DNA of 64,000 nucleotides from Amycolatopsis iheyensis (GCF_024703995.1 NZ_JAMXQV010000015.1:62001-126000); one strand, 5' to 3'; shown: positions 1 to 8,338, counted from the stretch's first letter. Notes: a model not told the origin generated them from the sequence alone. Numbers and translations: made by a program.

Positions 1-55
1 CGAAGTGCAGCTCCTCGGCGACCGCGACGAAATACGCGAGCTCCCGCGTCTCCAT
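1..55 (-). CDS. LysR-family regulator, N-terminus only
   Basis: Only the first 18 codons are inside the window. The ATG is read on the minus strand from 55, and the peptide runs METRELAYFVAVAEELHF. This is the hallmark start of a LysR-type regulator, whose winged helix-turn-helix opens with a 'xLRxFVAVAEExHF' pattern. The gene is divergent from the dehydrogenase at 126, the usual layout for a LysR activator and its target. Two dyads lie between them. The effector domain is outside the window, so specificity is unknown. Confidence 0.75.
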   Translation of the reverse strand, partial: METRELAYFVAVAEELHF

Positions 56-86
56 ACCGCCAGGGTATCCGCCGATGCGGCATCGG
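54..86. promoter_or_regulatory. Two dyads in the LysR/SDR divergent promoter
   Basis: The first dyad, ATACC-N5-GGTAT at 54-68, contains T-N11-A (T55, A67), the LysR box pattern, and overlaps the LysR start codon. The second, CCGATGCGGCATCGG at 72-86, has two perfect 7-bp arms around one base. Such spacing upstream of a divergent target suits autorepression plus activation by the LysR protein. Binding is inferred; only the dyads are seen. Confidence 0.45.
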
Positions 87-125
87 TGTTGGCTCGCGCG
101 GGCGTCCCGCTGGTGTGCTGGAGCC

Positions 126-842
126 ATGGACGAAATCACTTTGGTCACCGGCGCGAACAAGGGCATCGGCCGCGAGATCGCCGCGCAGCTGGCCGCCCTC
201 GGGCACACCGTCGTCATCGGCGCCCGCGACGCGGAGCTGGGCGAGAAGGCGGCCGCGGAGCTGGGCGTCGACTCCGTGGTCCTCGACGTGACGGACCCGG
301 CGTCGGCCACCGCCGCTGCCGCCCGCATCGAGGAGCGCTACGGCCGGCTCGACGTGCTGGTCAACAACGCCGCCGTCGCCAGCCCGCCGGGCACCGACCT
401 GGCGCGCCAGAGCCCGAGCACCGCCGACCTCGGCACGCTGCGCACGGTCTTCGAGACGAACTTCTTCGGCGTCATCACGGTCACGAACGCGCTGCTGCCG
501 CTGCTGCGCCGGTCGGCCGTGCCGCGCATCGTCAACGTCTCCAGCAGCGCCGCGTCCCTGACCCGGAACGCCGAGCCCGCCACCCCGCTGCCGATTTCGG
601 CGGGTTACACCCCGTCGAAGACCGCGTTGACGTCGTTGACCCTGCAGTACGCGCGGGAGCTGCGCCCGGACGGGATCCTGGTCAACGCGGTCTGCCCGGG
701 CTTCTGCGCGACGGACCTGAACGGCCACCGGGGGTTTCGCACGCCGGCCCAAGGCGCGGTCGCGGCGGTCCGGATGGCGACGATCCCGGCGGACGGCCCG
801 ACGGGCACCTTCGTCGACGACGAGGGTCCGGTGCCCTGGTGA
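126..842 (+). CDS. Short-chain dehydrogenase/reductase (SDR)
   Basis: A 238-residue classical SDR that should catalyse NAD(P)H-dependent carbonyl or alcohol redox chemistry in the cytoplasm. The start is the ATG at 126; the protein opens MDEITLVTGANKGIGREIA with the TGxxxGIG cofactor motif at residues 7-14. Further marks are NNAA (about residue 79), a serine in VNVSSSAAS, and the YxxxK catalytic pair in SAGYTPSKTAL (about 160-164). The length is normal for the family. It is divergent from a LysR gene, which probably controls it. The family is certain; the substrate cannot be read from sequence. Confidence 0.9.
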   Translation: MDEITLVTGANKGIGREIAAQLAALGHTVVIGARDAELGEKAAAELGVDSVVLDVTDPASATAAAARIEERYGRLDVLVNNAAVASPPGTDLARQSPSTADLGTLRTVFETNFFGVITVTNALLPLLRRSAVPRIVNVSSSAASLTRNAEPATPLPISAGYTPSKTALTSLTLQYARELRPDGILVNAVCPGFCATDLNGHRGFRTPAQGAVAAVRMATIPADGPTGTFVDDEGPVPW

Positions 843-904
843 CGGCCTAAACCGCCGGGCCGGTCCACGCGTGGAGGGTGGCGAACCGAGGGAAGGAGCC
901 CACC

Positions 905-1333
905 ATGGTCCGGACGAGCAAGCGCGTGGTCCGGCGGCTCGCGGCCGTGCTGCTGGCGCCCGTGGCCGCCCTGGCGCTGGCCGCTGCGCCCGCCTCGGCG
1001 GCCACCAGCGGCTTCGCGACCGCCAGCTCCTGGCAGGACTGCCCCGAAGGGTGGTTCTGCGCCTGGGAGAACGCCGACGCCACCGGCCACTGGGCCCGCT
1101 TCCAGGACGGGTCGTCCGATCTGACCAAGGCGATCAACGGCTACGTGTTCAACGACAAGTTCCAGTACGCCTACAACCGGACGGGCAACGTCTGGGCCCT
1201 CTACGAAAACATCGGCTACAACTACTACCAGCCCGGGCGCAAGCTGCTGATCGGCCGCGGCTGGCGGGGCCCGCTGGCGCCGAAGTACAGCTTCGCGAAC
1301 CTCACCAGCTCGCTGCTCTGGATCGCCAACTAG
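905..1333 (+). CDS. Secreted peptidase-inhibitor I36-like protein
   Basis: A 142-residue exported protein. The start is the ATG at 905, with GGAAGGAG six bases upstream; a GTG at 878 gives a longer frame without such a site. The N-terminus carries basic residues, a hydrophobic core and an ASA cleavage motif near residue 30. The mature part has CPEGWFCAWENADATG followed by aromatic-rich repeats (YNRTGNVWALYENIGYNYY). This resembles peptidase inhibitor family I36 and related beta/gamma-crystallin-like secreted actinomycete proteins. Two cysteines could form a disulfide. Function as a protease inhibitor is inferred from family resemblance. Its TAG stop shares the CTAG with the convergent acyltransferase stop. 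Confidence 0.7.
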   Translation: MVRTSKRVVRRLAAVLLAPVAALALAAAPASAATSGFATASSWQDCPEGWFCAWENADATGHWARFQDGSSDLTKAINGYVFNDKFQYAYNRTGNVWALYENIGYNYYQPGRKLLIGRGWRGPLAPKYSFANLTSSLLWIAN

Positions 1334-2004
1334 GCGACGCCCTCACTCGGCCGCTTGTGGTAGGTGTCCACGTACTCCTGCCCGGAGATCTCCAGGATCT
1401 GGTACATCACCTCGTCGGTCACCGACCGGCGGATCGCCGGCGAGTAGTCCTGGCCCTCGTACCGCGAAAAGTCGAGGGGCTTGCCGAACGTGATGGCGAT
1501 CTTGGCCCGGCGCGGGATGCGGGCACCGCCCGGCTGGAGGCCCTCGGTGCCGGTCAGCGCGACTGGCACCACCTTCGCGCCGGTCGCCAGGGCCAGCGCC
1601 GCGACGCCGGTGTGGCCGCGGTGCAGCCGGCCGTCCAGGGAGCGAGTTCCCTCGGGGTAGATCGCGAAGACACCGCCCGCGTCGAGCACCTTGCGCGCCG
1701 CTTCGAGGGCGGCCAGCCCGGCCTGGGCGTTGCCGCGCTCGACCGGGATGTAGCCGAGCCCGCCGACGAACCCGGCCATCAGCTTGCCCTTGAGGCCCTT
1801 GCCGGTGAAGTACTCCGCCTTGCCGAGGAACTTGACCTGCCGCGGGGTCGCGAACGTGATCACGCCGGTGTCGAGCGCGGCGCGGTGGTTGGCGGCCAGG
1901 AGCACGGGGCCCTCGGCCGGCACGTTCTCCACGCCGATCACCTCCGGCCGGTACACGGCCCTGGCCAGCGGGCCCAGCACGAACCGGACAAGCAGCGCGA
2001 TCAA
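1330..2004 (-). CDS. 1-acyl-glycerol-3-phosphate acyltransferase family protein
   Basis: A 224-residue membrane-associated acyltransferase of the PlsC/LPLAT type, which transfers an acyl group to lysophospholipid or a related acceptor. I chose the TTG at 2004 because a strong GAGGAGGA site lies just upstream; an earlier in-frame start at 2079 would run into gpgS. Motifs are a variant of the HX4D box in AANHRAALDTG, a binding block YIPVERG, and the PEGTRS box in AIYPEGTRSLDG. It faces away from gpgS and its stop overlaps the I36-like gene by four bases. The acceptor is not determined. Confidence 0.85.
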   Translation of the reverse strand: MIALLVRFVLGPLARAVYRPEVIGVENVPAEGPVLLAANHRAALDTGVITFATPRQVKFLGKAEYFTGKGLKGKLMAGFVGGLGYIPVERGNAQAGLAALEAARKVLDAGGVFAIYPEGTRSLDGRLHRGHTGVAALALATGAKVVPVALTGTEGLQPGGARIPRRAKIAITFGKPLDFSRYEGQDYSPAIRRSVTDEVMYQILEISGQEYVDTYHKRPSEGVA

Positions 2005-2036
2005 GTGGTCCTCCTCCTCGGTGCGGTGACACCAGC

Positions 2037-2957
2037 ATGGCACGATCGTTACTCGTGAGTTGGTTCGAGCGGCGGACATGGCAGGAGCCCGGTTGGGCCC
2101 CCGAGGACATCGTGACCGCGAAGGGTGACCGGACGGTTTCCGTCGTGCTACCGGCGCTGGACGAAGAGCGGACCGTGGGCGACGTCGTCGCGTCGGTGCG
2201 GCCGCTGGTCGGCAGCGTGGTCGACGAGCTGGTCGTCGTGGATTCGGGTTCCACGGACCGCACCGTCCAAACGGCCGAGGCCGCCGGCGCGCGGGTGGTC
2301 CGCCGGGAGGACGTCCTGCCGGACCTGCCGACCGTGCCGGGCAAGGGCGAGGTGCTGTGGCGCTCGCTGGCCGCGACCAGCGGCGACTTCGTCGTCTTCC
2401 TCGACTCCGACCTCGTCGACCCGGACCCGTCGTTCGTGCTCTCGCTGCTCGGCCCGCTGGTCACCGAAAGCGGCGTCCACCTGGTCAAGGGCTTCTACCG
2501 CCGCCCGCTGCGGCTGGAGAGCAGCGGCGGCGGCCGCGTCACCGAGCTGCTGGCGCGACCGGTGCTCTCGGCGTTGCGCCCGTCGCTCGGCGGGCTGGTC
2601 CAGCCGCTCGGCGGCGAGTACGCGGGCACCCGCGAGTTCCTCGAATCGGTGCCCTTCGCCGCCGGCTACGGCGTCGAGATCGGGCTGCTGCTCGACGCCG
2701 AGGCGCGCTACGGCCTCGACGGGCTCGCGCAGGTCAACCTCGGCGTCCGCAAGCACCGGAACCGCTCGCTGCTGCAGCTGGGCGTGATGTCCCGGCAGAT
2801 CCTCGGCACGGCGCTGGCGCGCTGCGGGGTCCCGGCCGCGGACGCGCCGTTCACGCAGTTCGTGCAGGTCGACGAGGAATGGCTGCCGGACGTCACCGAG
2901 GTGCCGGTCGCGGACCGGCCGCCGATGCGGGAAGTGCTCGCCCGTCCTCGAGGGTGA
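2037..2957 (+). CDS. gpgS: Glucosyl-3-phosphoglycerate synthase
   Basis: A 306-residue GT81-type glycosyltransferase. GpgS transfers glucose from an NDP-glucose donor to 3-phosphoglycerate, the first step toward (methyl)glucose lipopolysaccharide and glucosylglycerate. The N-terminus matches the family (TTW-like SWFERRTWQEP), followed by VVLPALDEERTVG, VVDSGSTDRT and the metal-binding DxD in FLDSDLVDPD (D123, D125). The GGEYAGTRE and CVRKHRNRSL-like acceptor regions are present. The length is close to that of Mtb Rv1208 (recalled). The start at 2037 has no obvious ribosome site; a GTG at 2061 is an alternative. Its last 65 bases overlap the 3' end of cydC on the opposite strand. Confidence 0.92.
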   Translation: MARSLLVSWFERRTWQEPGWAPEDIVTAKGDRTVSVVLPALDEERTVGDVVASVRPLVGSVVDELVVVDSGSTDRTVQTAEAAGARVVRREDVLPDLPTVPGKGEVLWRSLAATSGDFVVFLDSDLVDPDPSFVLSLLGPLVTESGVHLVKGFYRRPLRLESSGGGRVTELLARPVLSALRPSLGGLVQPLGGEYAGTREFLESVPFAAGYGVEIGLLLDAEARYGLDGLAQVNLGVRKHRNRSLLQLGVMSRQILGTALARCGVPAADAPFTQFVQVDEEWLPDVTEVPVADRPPMREVLARPRG

Positions 2958-4479
2958 CGACCTCGTCGAACCCGGCCAGGTGCTCGGGCCGGTGGGTGAC
3001 GAGCACGACGCTGCCCCGGGCCTTCGCAAGCACTTTCGCGAGGACGGCGTCGCCGTGGGCCGGGTCGAGCCCCTCGACCGGCTCGTCGAGCAGCAGCACG
3101 CGGGGGTTCGCGAGCACGGCCCGGGCGAGGACCAGCCGCTGGCGCTGCCCGCCGGAGAGCCGGTCGCCGTCCGGCCCGGTTTCGCGGTCGAGCCCGAGGT
3201 CGAAACCGGCGGTCTCGCAGGCTTCGCGCAGCTCGTCGTCGGTCGCGTCCGGGTCGGCGATCAGCAGGTTCTCGCGGACAGTCGTGTGGAAGACGTGCGC
3301 GTCGGCTTCGGCGCCGGAGACGAGGCGCGGCAGGTCGGCGTATTCGTCGAGCGGGTGGCCGTCGAGGAGCACCCGGCCTTCGGTCGGTGTTTCGGCGCCG
3401 AGGAGCAGGCGAAGCAGCGTGGTCTTCCCCGCGCCGCTGGGGCCGAGGATGCCGACGCGCTTGCCGGGCGGCAGGTCGAGGTCGACGTCCCGCAGTGCCG
3501 GGGCGCGGCCGGGATACCGCACGCCGGCCCGCTCCAGCCGGAAGTGTCCACTTTGTACGGAACGCGGGCTCGGGACGGGTGGGGGCGTGGCGAGGACGGC
3601 TTGCACGCGGGTCGCAGACGCGCGGATCTCCGGCACGCGCCGGGCCGCGCCGATCAGCGGGAGGACGACCTCGAAGGCGGTCATCGCCGCCAGGGTGAGG
3701 GCGGCGGTCCAGGGCACGGAGGCGTGGCAGAGCAGTGCGACGGCGACGGTGGTGCCCAGCTGGACGAGCACGCCGGCCGCCGCGAACAAGGCGGTTTTGC
3801 CCATGGTTTTCCGCTCGCGCACGACGAGGTGGCCGACGACGTCGTCCGCCCGGGCGCGGTGCGCGGCGAGTGCCCCGGCGGCGACCAGCTCCCGGTGCCC
3901 GGTCACCAGCTCGACCGCGCGTTCGGCCAGCTCGGCCCGCTTCGGCGCGTTCTCTTCGGCCGCCCGCGCGGTGCTCCGGACGACCAGCCACGGCAGCAGC
4001 ACCCCGGCGACCGCGAGCCCGCCCGCGAGCACCCCGGCCGCGAGCGTCGACGCCGTCGCGGTCACCCCGACGGCGACGCTCCCGACGAGCGCGGCGACCC
4101 CGGCCGGCAGCAACCACCGCAGGACGGCGTCCTGCAGAGCGTCCACATCGGACACGAGCCGGGTGACGAGGTCGCCGCCGGAGTAGCGCGGTGTGAGGGC
4201 TTGGTAGACGCGGGTCCGCAGGGTGGTGAGCCACCGCAGGACGACTTCGTGCCCGGCGAGCCGTTCGGCGTACCGGAGCCCGCCGCGCAGCAGCGCGAGC
4301 GTGCGGACGGCGACGATGGCCACGGTCAGCGCCCCGAGCGGCGGGCGTTCGGCGGCGCGAAGGAGCAGCCAGGCGGCGGTCGCCATGAGCGCGAGCGCGG
4401 CGAGTTCGGCGCCGGCGCCCAGCAAGGCCGCGCGCAGGAGCCGGAGGACGTCTCGGGGGGACACGGCCCAGCGGTTCAC
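2893..4479 (-). CDS. cydC: Thiol-exporting ABC transporter subunit CydC
   Basis: A 528-residue fused membrane-ATPase half-transporter. CydDC exports glutathione or cysteine-type thiols and is needed to assemble cytochrome bd. The first 300 residues hold about six membrane segments, followed by an ATPase domain with Walker A GPSGAGKTT, the signature LSGGQRQR and Walker B VLLLDEP. The GTG at 4479 overlaps the TGA of cydD in a GTGA junction, so translation is probably coupled. It is the last gene of the cydABDC operon. The C-terminal 21 codons overlap gpgS on the other strand. Confidence 0.92.
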   Translation of the reverse strand: MNRWAVSPRDVLRLLRAALLGAGAELAALALMATAAWLLLRAAERPPLGALTVAIVAVRTLALLRGGLRYAERLAGHEVVLRWLTTLRTRVYQALTPRYSGGDLVTRLVSDVDALQDAVLRWLLPAGVAALVGSVAVGVTATASTLAAGVLAGGLAVAGVLLPWLVVRSTARAAEENAPKRAELAERAVELVTGHRELVAAGALAAHRARADDVVGHLVVRERKTMGKTALFAAAGVLVQLGTTVAVALLCHASVPWTAALTLAAMTAFEVVLPLIGAARRVPEIRASATRVQAVLATPPPVPSPRSVQSGHFRLERAGVRYPGRAPALRDVDLDLPPGKRVGILGPSGAGKTTLLRLLLGAETPTEGRVLLDGHPLDEYADLPRLVSGAEADAHVFHTTVRENLLIADPDATDDELREACETAGFDLGLDRETGPDGDRLSGGQRQRLVLARAVLANPRVLLLDEPVEGLDPAHGDAVLAKVLAKARGSVVLVTHRPEHLAGFDEVVTLEDGRALPASAAGPRPAPR

Positions 4480-6035
4480 GCCGCCACCTCCGCGCCCACC
4501 CGGCCGGCCCGCAGCTCGACCACGCGGTCGGCCAGGGAAACCATCGCCGGCCGGTGGGCGACCAGCACCGCCGTCCGTTCCGGCAGCAGCCGGCGCGTCG
4601 CGGACAGCACCGCCGACTCCGTGCGGGAGTCCAGGCGGGCGGTCGGCTCGTCCAGCAGCAGGAGCCCCGCCGACGTCCGGGCCAGCGCCCGCGCCAGGCC
4701 CACGCGCTGCCGCTGGCCGGCCGACAACCCCGAACCCAGCTCGCCGACCGGGGTGTCGAACCCGGCCGGCAGCCCGGCCGCCACCGAGTCCAGCGCCGCC
4801 GCCCGCGCCGCGGCCGGGACGTCGGCGGCCGCACCCAGCGCGATGTTCGACGCGAGCGACCCCCGGAACAACGTCGGCCGCTGCGGCACCCACGCCACGT
4901 CCGCCAGCCAGTCCGCGGGGTCGAGCGTGCGCAGGTCCACGCCGTCCACGAGCACTCGTCCCGATGACGGCGTCACGAACCCCAGCAGCAGCGCCAGCAG
5001 CGTGCTCTTCCCGGACCCGCTCGGCCCGACCAACGCCAACCGCGAGCCGCCCGGCACGGACAGATCCACTTCGGACAGTGCGGGAACGCCGTCGTAGTCG
5101 ACCGAAACCCGCTCCAGCACCAGCGAAGGCGCACCTCGACGGCGGGTGGAAGCCGCCTTCCGAACCGAAACCACCGGTGCCGCGAGCGCCTCCCGCAGCG
5201 CCGCCAGCCCTTCGGCCGCGGCGTGGAACTTCGCGCCCGCCGCCCGCAACGGCAGGTACGCCTCCGGCGCCAGGACCAGGATCAGCATCGCGGTGCGCGC
5301 GGAGACGTCGCCGGACAGCAGCCGGAACCCGATCGGCACCGCGACCAGCGCCACCGACATGGTCGCGACCAGCTCCAGGACCAACGCGGACAGGAAGGCG
5401 ACCCGCAACGTCTTCACGGTCGCGTCGGCGTGCGCCGAAGCCATCGCCCGGACCGTCGACGCCTGGGCCGCCGCCCGCCCGAACACCTTCAGCGTCCCGA
5501 GCCCCCGCACCACGTCGAGGAAGTGCCCGCCCAGCTTCGTCAGCAACGACCACTGCCGCTGCGTGCGGGCCGCGGTGTGCTTGCCGATGAGGATCGCGAA
5601 CACCGGGATCAGCGGCAGCGTCACGGTGACCACCAGCGCCGACACGAGGTCCGTCGTGAACAGCCGCACGATCACCGCCACCGGCACCACGACCGACACC
5701 ACCAGCGACGGCAGGTAGCCGGTCAGGTAGCTGTCCGTGGCGTCGACCCCGCGGGTCACCTGCGTCGCGACGACCCCGGCGCGCTCGGCCCGGGAGTCGA
5801 GCAGCCGGCGGCGCAGACCACCGCGCACCGACGCCGCGAACCGTCCACTGAGGACACCGTGCCCCGCGGTCAGCAGGACGCGGGCGGCGACGGCCACGAC
5901 GAGGAACAGGGACACCCCGCCGCCGGTGAGCAGCGTGGCGAGACCTTCGGCTTGGAAGAGCACCGCCGCCGCGGTGAACACGGCGAGCGCGCTCAGCGCG
6001 GCGAGGTACCGCCGGAGTCCGGGCAGAGCAGGCAC
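4476..6035 (-). CDS. cydD: Thiol-exporting ABC transporter subunit CydD
   Basis: A 519-residue membrane-ATPase half-transporter that pairs with CydC. An N-terminal six-helix membrane domain is followed by a nucleotide-binding domain with Walker A GPSGSGKST, an LSAGQRQRVGLARAL signature (A for the usual second G) and Walker B LLLLDEP. The GTG start at 6035 lies nine bases after the cydB stop. It is shorter than typical CydD (about 550-590 residues), mostly at the N-terminus. CydC and CydD are separate here, whereas some actinobacteria fuse them. Confidence 0.92.
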   Translation of the reverse strand: MPALPGLRRYLAALSALAVFTAAAVLFQAEGLATLLTGGGVSLFLVVAVAARVLLTAGHGVLSGRFAASVRGGLRRRLLDSRAERAGVVATQVTRGVDATDSYLTGYLPSLVVSVVVPVAVIVRLFTTDLVSALVVTVTLPLIPVFAILIGKHTAARTQRQWSLLTKLGGHFLDVVRGLGTLKVFGRAAAQASTVRAMASAHADATVKTLRVAFLSALVLELVATMSVALVAVPIGFRLLSGDVSARTAMLILVLAPEAYLPLRAAGAKFHAAAEGLAALREALAAPVVSVRKAASTRRRGAPSLVLERVSVDYDGVPALSEVDLSVPGGSRLALVGPSGSGKSTLLALLLGFVTPSSGRVLVDGVDLRTLDPADWLADVAWVPQRPTLFRGSLASNIALGAAADVPAAARAAALDSVAAGLPAGFDTPVGELGSGLSAGQRQRVGLARALARTSAGLLLLDEPTARLDSRTESAVLSATRRLLPERTAVLVAHRPAMVSLADRVVELRAGRVGAEVAA

Positions 6036-6044
6036 GACGTCCCC

Positions 6045-7031
6045 CTAGAAGTGCAGCAGCGAGCGCTGGTCGAGCGGACGGCGGTGCGCGCGCCAGGTCA
6101 GCCACTGCACGACCAGCAGCAGGAGCACCGACGGCGGCGCGAACCAGGCGAGCACCGCGAACGTCCCGGACGCTGTCGCCGCCTGGTCGACGCTCATCGC
6201 GTAGTCGGTGGCGACCAGCACCGTCGGGAACCGGACCACCCCGACGAGCAGGGCCGGGCACGCCGACAGCACCATCGACCCGACGAGCGCGACCCGGTGC
6301 CGGCGCGTCGCCAGCGCGACCCGCAGCACCAGGAACGCGGCAAAGGCCAGCACGACCACCGCGACGCCGAACCCGGTGCCGCCGTCCAGTGCGAAGAAGC
6401 CCCAGCCGGTGGCGACGACGAGGAAGGCGAGCACGGGCGCCGCGAAGGCGCGGGCCAGCCGCACCGCGCGGCCGGTCAGCTCGGCCGGCGCCCGCACGGC
6501 GAGGAACGCCGCGCCCTGCAGGCAGAACAACGCGACGAACCCGAGGCCCCACAGCACCGCGTACGGGTTGAACAGCGCCAGGACGTCCCCGGACGGCGAG
6601 CCGTCGGCGTCCAGGGGCAGCCCGACCAGCAGGTTGCCGAGGAACAGGCCCCACGACAGCGCCGTCACCAGCGCGCCGCCGACGATGCCCGCGGTCCACG
6701 CGCCGCGCCGGGCGTCCGGGCGGCGGCTGCGCAGCTGCATCGACGCGGTGAACGTGACCAGGCCGAGCAGCAGCGTCACGACCAGGACGTACGCCCCGGC
6801 GAACACCTTGCCCTCCAGGTGCGGGAACGCCCCGAACAGCAGGCCGACCGCGGCCACCAGCCACACCTCGTTGGCCAGGAAGAACGGCCCGAGCGCGCCG
6901 AGCGTCTGCCGCCGGCGCCGCTCGCCGGACTCGAAGCCCGGCAGCAGCATGCCGACGCCGTAGTCGTAGCCGGCCAGCGCGAAGTACCCGCAGGTCAGCA
7001 GACCCAGCACACACCACCAGATGGTCGCCAT
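6045..7031 (-). CDS. cydB: Cytochrome bd oxidase subunit II
   Basis: A 328-residue integral membrane protein with about nine hydrophobic segments, the second subunit of the quinol:O2 oxidoreductase. The opening MATIWWCVLGLLTCGYFALAGYD-type sequence carries the conserved GxDYGVGML motif, and FFLANEVWLVAAVG is also family-typical. It sits three bases after cydA in the same operon and just before cydDC. The length is normal for actinobacterial CydB. It has no haem ligands of its own and stabilises CydA. Confidence 0.94.
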   Translation of the reverse strand: MATIWWCVLGLLTCGYFALAGYDYGVGMLLPGFESGERRRRQTLGALGPFFLANEVWLVAAVGLLFGAFPHLEGKVFAGAYVLVVTLLLGLVTFTASMQLRSRRPDARRGAWTAGIVGGALVTALSWGLFLGNLLVGLPLDADGSPSGDVLALFNPYAVLWGLGFVALFCLQGAAFLAVRAPAELTGRAVRLARAFAAPVLAFLVVATGWGFFALDGGTGFGVAVVVLAFAAFLVLRVALATRRHRVALVGSMVLSACPALLVGVVRFPTVLVATDYAMSVDQAATASGTFAVLAWFAPPSVLLLLVVQWLTWRAHRRPLDQRSLLHF

Positions 7032-7034
7032 CGG

Positions 7035-8198
7035 TCAGACTCCGCTCAGGACGGGCAGTTCGGCGGGCTCTTCTTCGACCGGATCCGGGCCGCGCTTGGC
7101 GACCCGCGCCATGAGCACCCAGTCGGCGACCGCGAGCGCGGCGAACAGCAGTGAGAAGGCGATGAAGGAGAACAGGATCTGGCCGGCCGGGACGTCCGCG
7201 ATCGCGTCCGCGGTGCGCAGCTTCCCCCAGACCAGCCACGGCTGGCGGCCGAGCTCGCGCACCAGCCAGCCCATGATCGAGGCGAGGAACGGCAACGGGA
7301 TCGCCGCGACCATCAGGTAGTGCAGGAACCGCGCCTTGGTCACCCAGTTCCGGAAGAGCAGCAGCGTGCCGAGGATCGCGCACACGAACATCAGGAACCC
7401 GAGCCCGATCATGGCGCCCAGCGGCATCCCGACGACGCTCTCGTCGAGCTTGTCCGGTTGGTACATCTTCAGCTCGCCGAACTGCGCGAAGCCCTGGTTG
7501 ACCACGAAGATCGAGCCGACCAGCGCCGCGACCACGCCGATGCGCATCGAGCGGCGGAAGAACTCGACCTCGGTCGTGCGCTTCAGGAAGTGGTACGCGC
7601 TGACGCCGACCACGAAGAACCCGCCGGTCACCAGTGCCGCGCTGAGCACGTGCGGCAGCGAGGCGACGAGCGCCGGGTTCGAAAACAGCGCGCCGAAGTC
7701 GTCGAGGTGCAGCGTGCCGCCTTCCAGGCGGCTGCCGACCGGGTTCTGCAGGAACGAGTTGGCCAGCATGATGAACAGCGCCGACGCGTACGCGGTCAGC
7801 GTGACCAGCCAGATCAGCGTCAGGTGCAGCCACTTGTTCAGCCGCCCGAAGCCGAAGATCCACAGGCCGAGGAAGGTCGACTCGAGGAAGAACGCGACCA
7901 GCGTCTCGATGGCCAACGGCGCGCCGAAGACGTCACCGGCGAATGCGGAAAGCCCGGTCCAGGTCAGCCCGAACTGGAATTCCATCACGATTCCGGTGAC
8001 GATCCCCAGCGCGTAGTTGATCACGTACAACCGGCCCCAGAAGCGCGTCATCCGGAGCAGCTCGGGCTTGCCGCCGAGCGTCCAGCGCGTCTGCATCACG
8101 GCCACCAGCGTGACCAACCCCAGTGTGAGCAGCACGAACAGGAAGTGGAACGAAGTCGTCGTCGCGAACTGGAGTCTCGCGACCGGGAGTGCGTCCAT
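7035..8198 (-). CDS. cydA: Cytochrome bd oxidase subunit I, without a Q-loop
   Basis: A 387-residue membrane subunit that should hold haems b558, b595 and d and reduce O2. Seen residues: H18 (SFHFLF), E98 and E106 (IETLVAFFLES), H183 (LPHVLSA), M263 (GAMIGLGF), and GRQPW at 317-321 preceded by E315. These match the E. coli haem ligands and proton-channel residues. The stretch between H183 and M263 is only 80 residues, against about 207 in E. coli. The periplasmic Q-loop is therefore almost absent, although a QPDKL remnant of its start remains. No frameshift is visible. It is first in the operon, and a -10-like TATAGT lies nine bases upstream of the ATG. Confidence 0.9.
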   Translation of the reverse strand: MDALPVARLQFATTTSFHFLFVLLTLGLVTLVAVMQTRWTLGGKPELLRMTRFWGRLYVINYALGIVTGIVMEFQFGLTWTGLSAFAGDVFGAPLAIETLVAFFLESTFLGLWIFGFGRLNKWLHLTLIWLVTLTAYASALFIMLANSFLQNPVGSRLEGGTLHLDDFGALFSNPALVASLPHVLSAALVTGGFFVVGVSAYHFLKRTTEVEFFRRSMRIGVVAALVGSIFVVNQGFAQFGELKMYQPDKLDESVVGMPLGAMIGLGFLMFVCAILGTLLLFRNWVTKARFLHYLMVAAIPLPFLASIMGWLVRELGRQPWLVWGKLRTADAIADVPAGQILFSFIAFSLLFAALAVADWVLMARVAKRGPDPVEEEPAELPVLSGV

Positions 8199-8206
8199 GC
8201 CGAGCG

Positions 8207-8233
8207 ACTATATACGTAGACTGCCTACATGTA
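8207..8233 (-). promoter_or_regulatory. cydA promoter with PadR-type repeat
   Basis: On the minus strand TATAGT (8212-8207) is placed as a -10 box close to the cydA ATG, giving a very short leader. Directly upstream lies GTAGACTGCCTAC (8216-8228), a dyad with GTAG/CTAC arms, extended by TACGTAG and ACATGTA flanks. A near copy of the same 13-mer overlaps the promoter of the divergent PadR gene. Such shared repeats are typical operators for PadR autorepression and target repression. Binding is inferred. Confidence 0.5.
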
Positions 8234-8321
8234 GCCATCAAATCCATGAGATCCGGGTCATCTCCGGGAAATACCCCGGTGTGTCCGGAGTGCCCGGTCA
8301 ATAGCGTGTCCGGGGTGGGCA

Positions 8322-8338
8322 TGCGTAGACTGCGTACC
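8322..8338 (+). promoter_or_regulatory. padR -10 box and repeat operator
   Basis: TAGACT (8326-8331) sits eight bases before the PadR ATG, the spacing expected for a leaderless actinobacterial transcript. It is embedded in GTAGACTGCGTAC (8325-8337), which differs by one base from the copy at 8216-8228 beside cydA. A repressor bound here would cover the start site. Confidence 0.5.

Noticed and set aside
2893..7863. A continuous 1656-codon minus-strand frame
   Set aside because: It only becomes a protein (CydC) after the GTG at 4479. Before that it is an out-of-frame shadow of cydD, cydB and cydA made possible by the lack of stops in GC-rich DNA.
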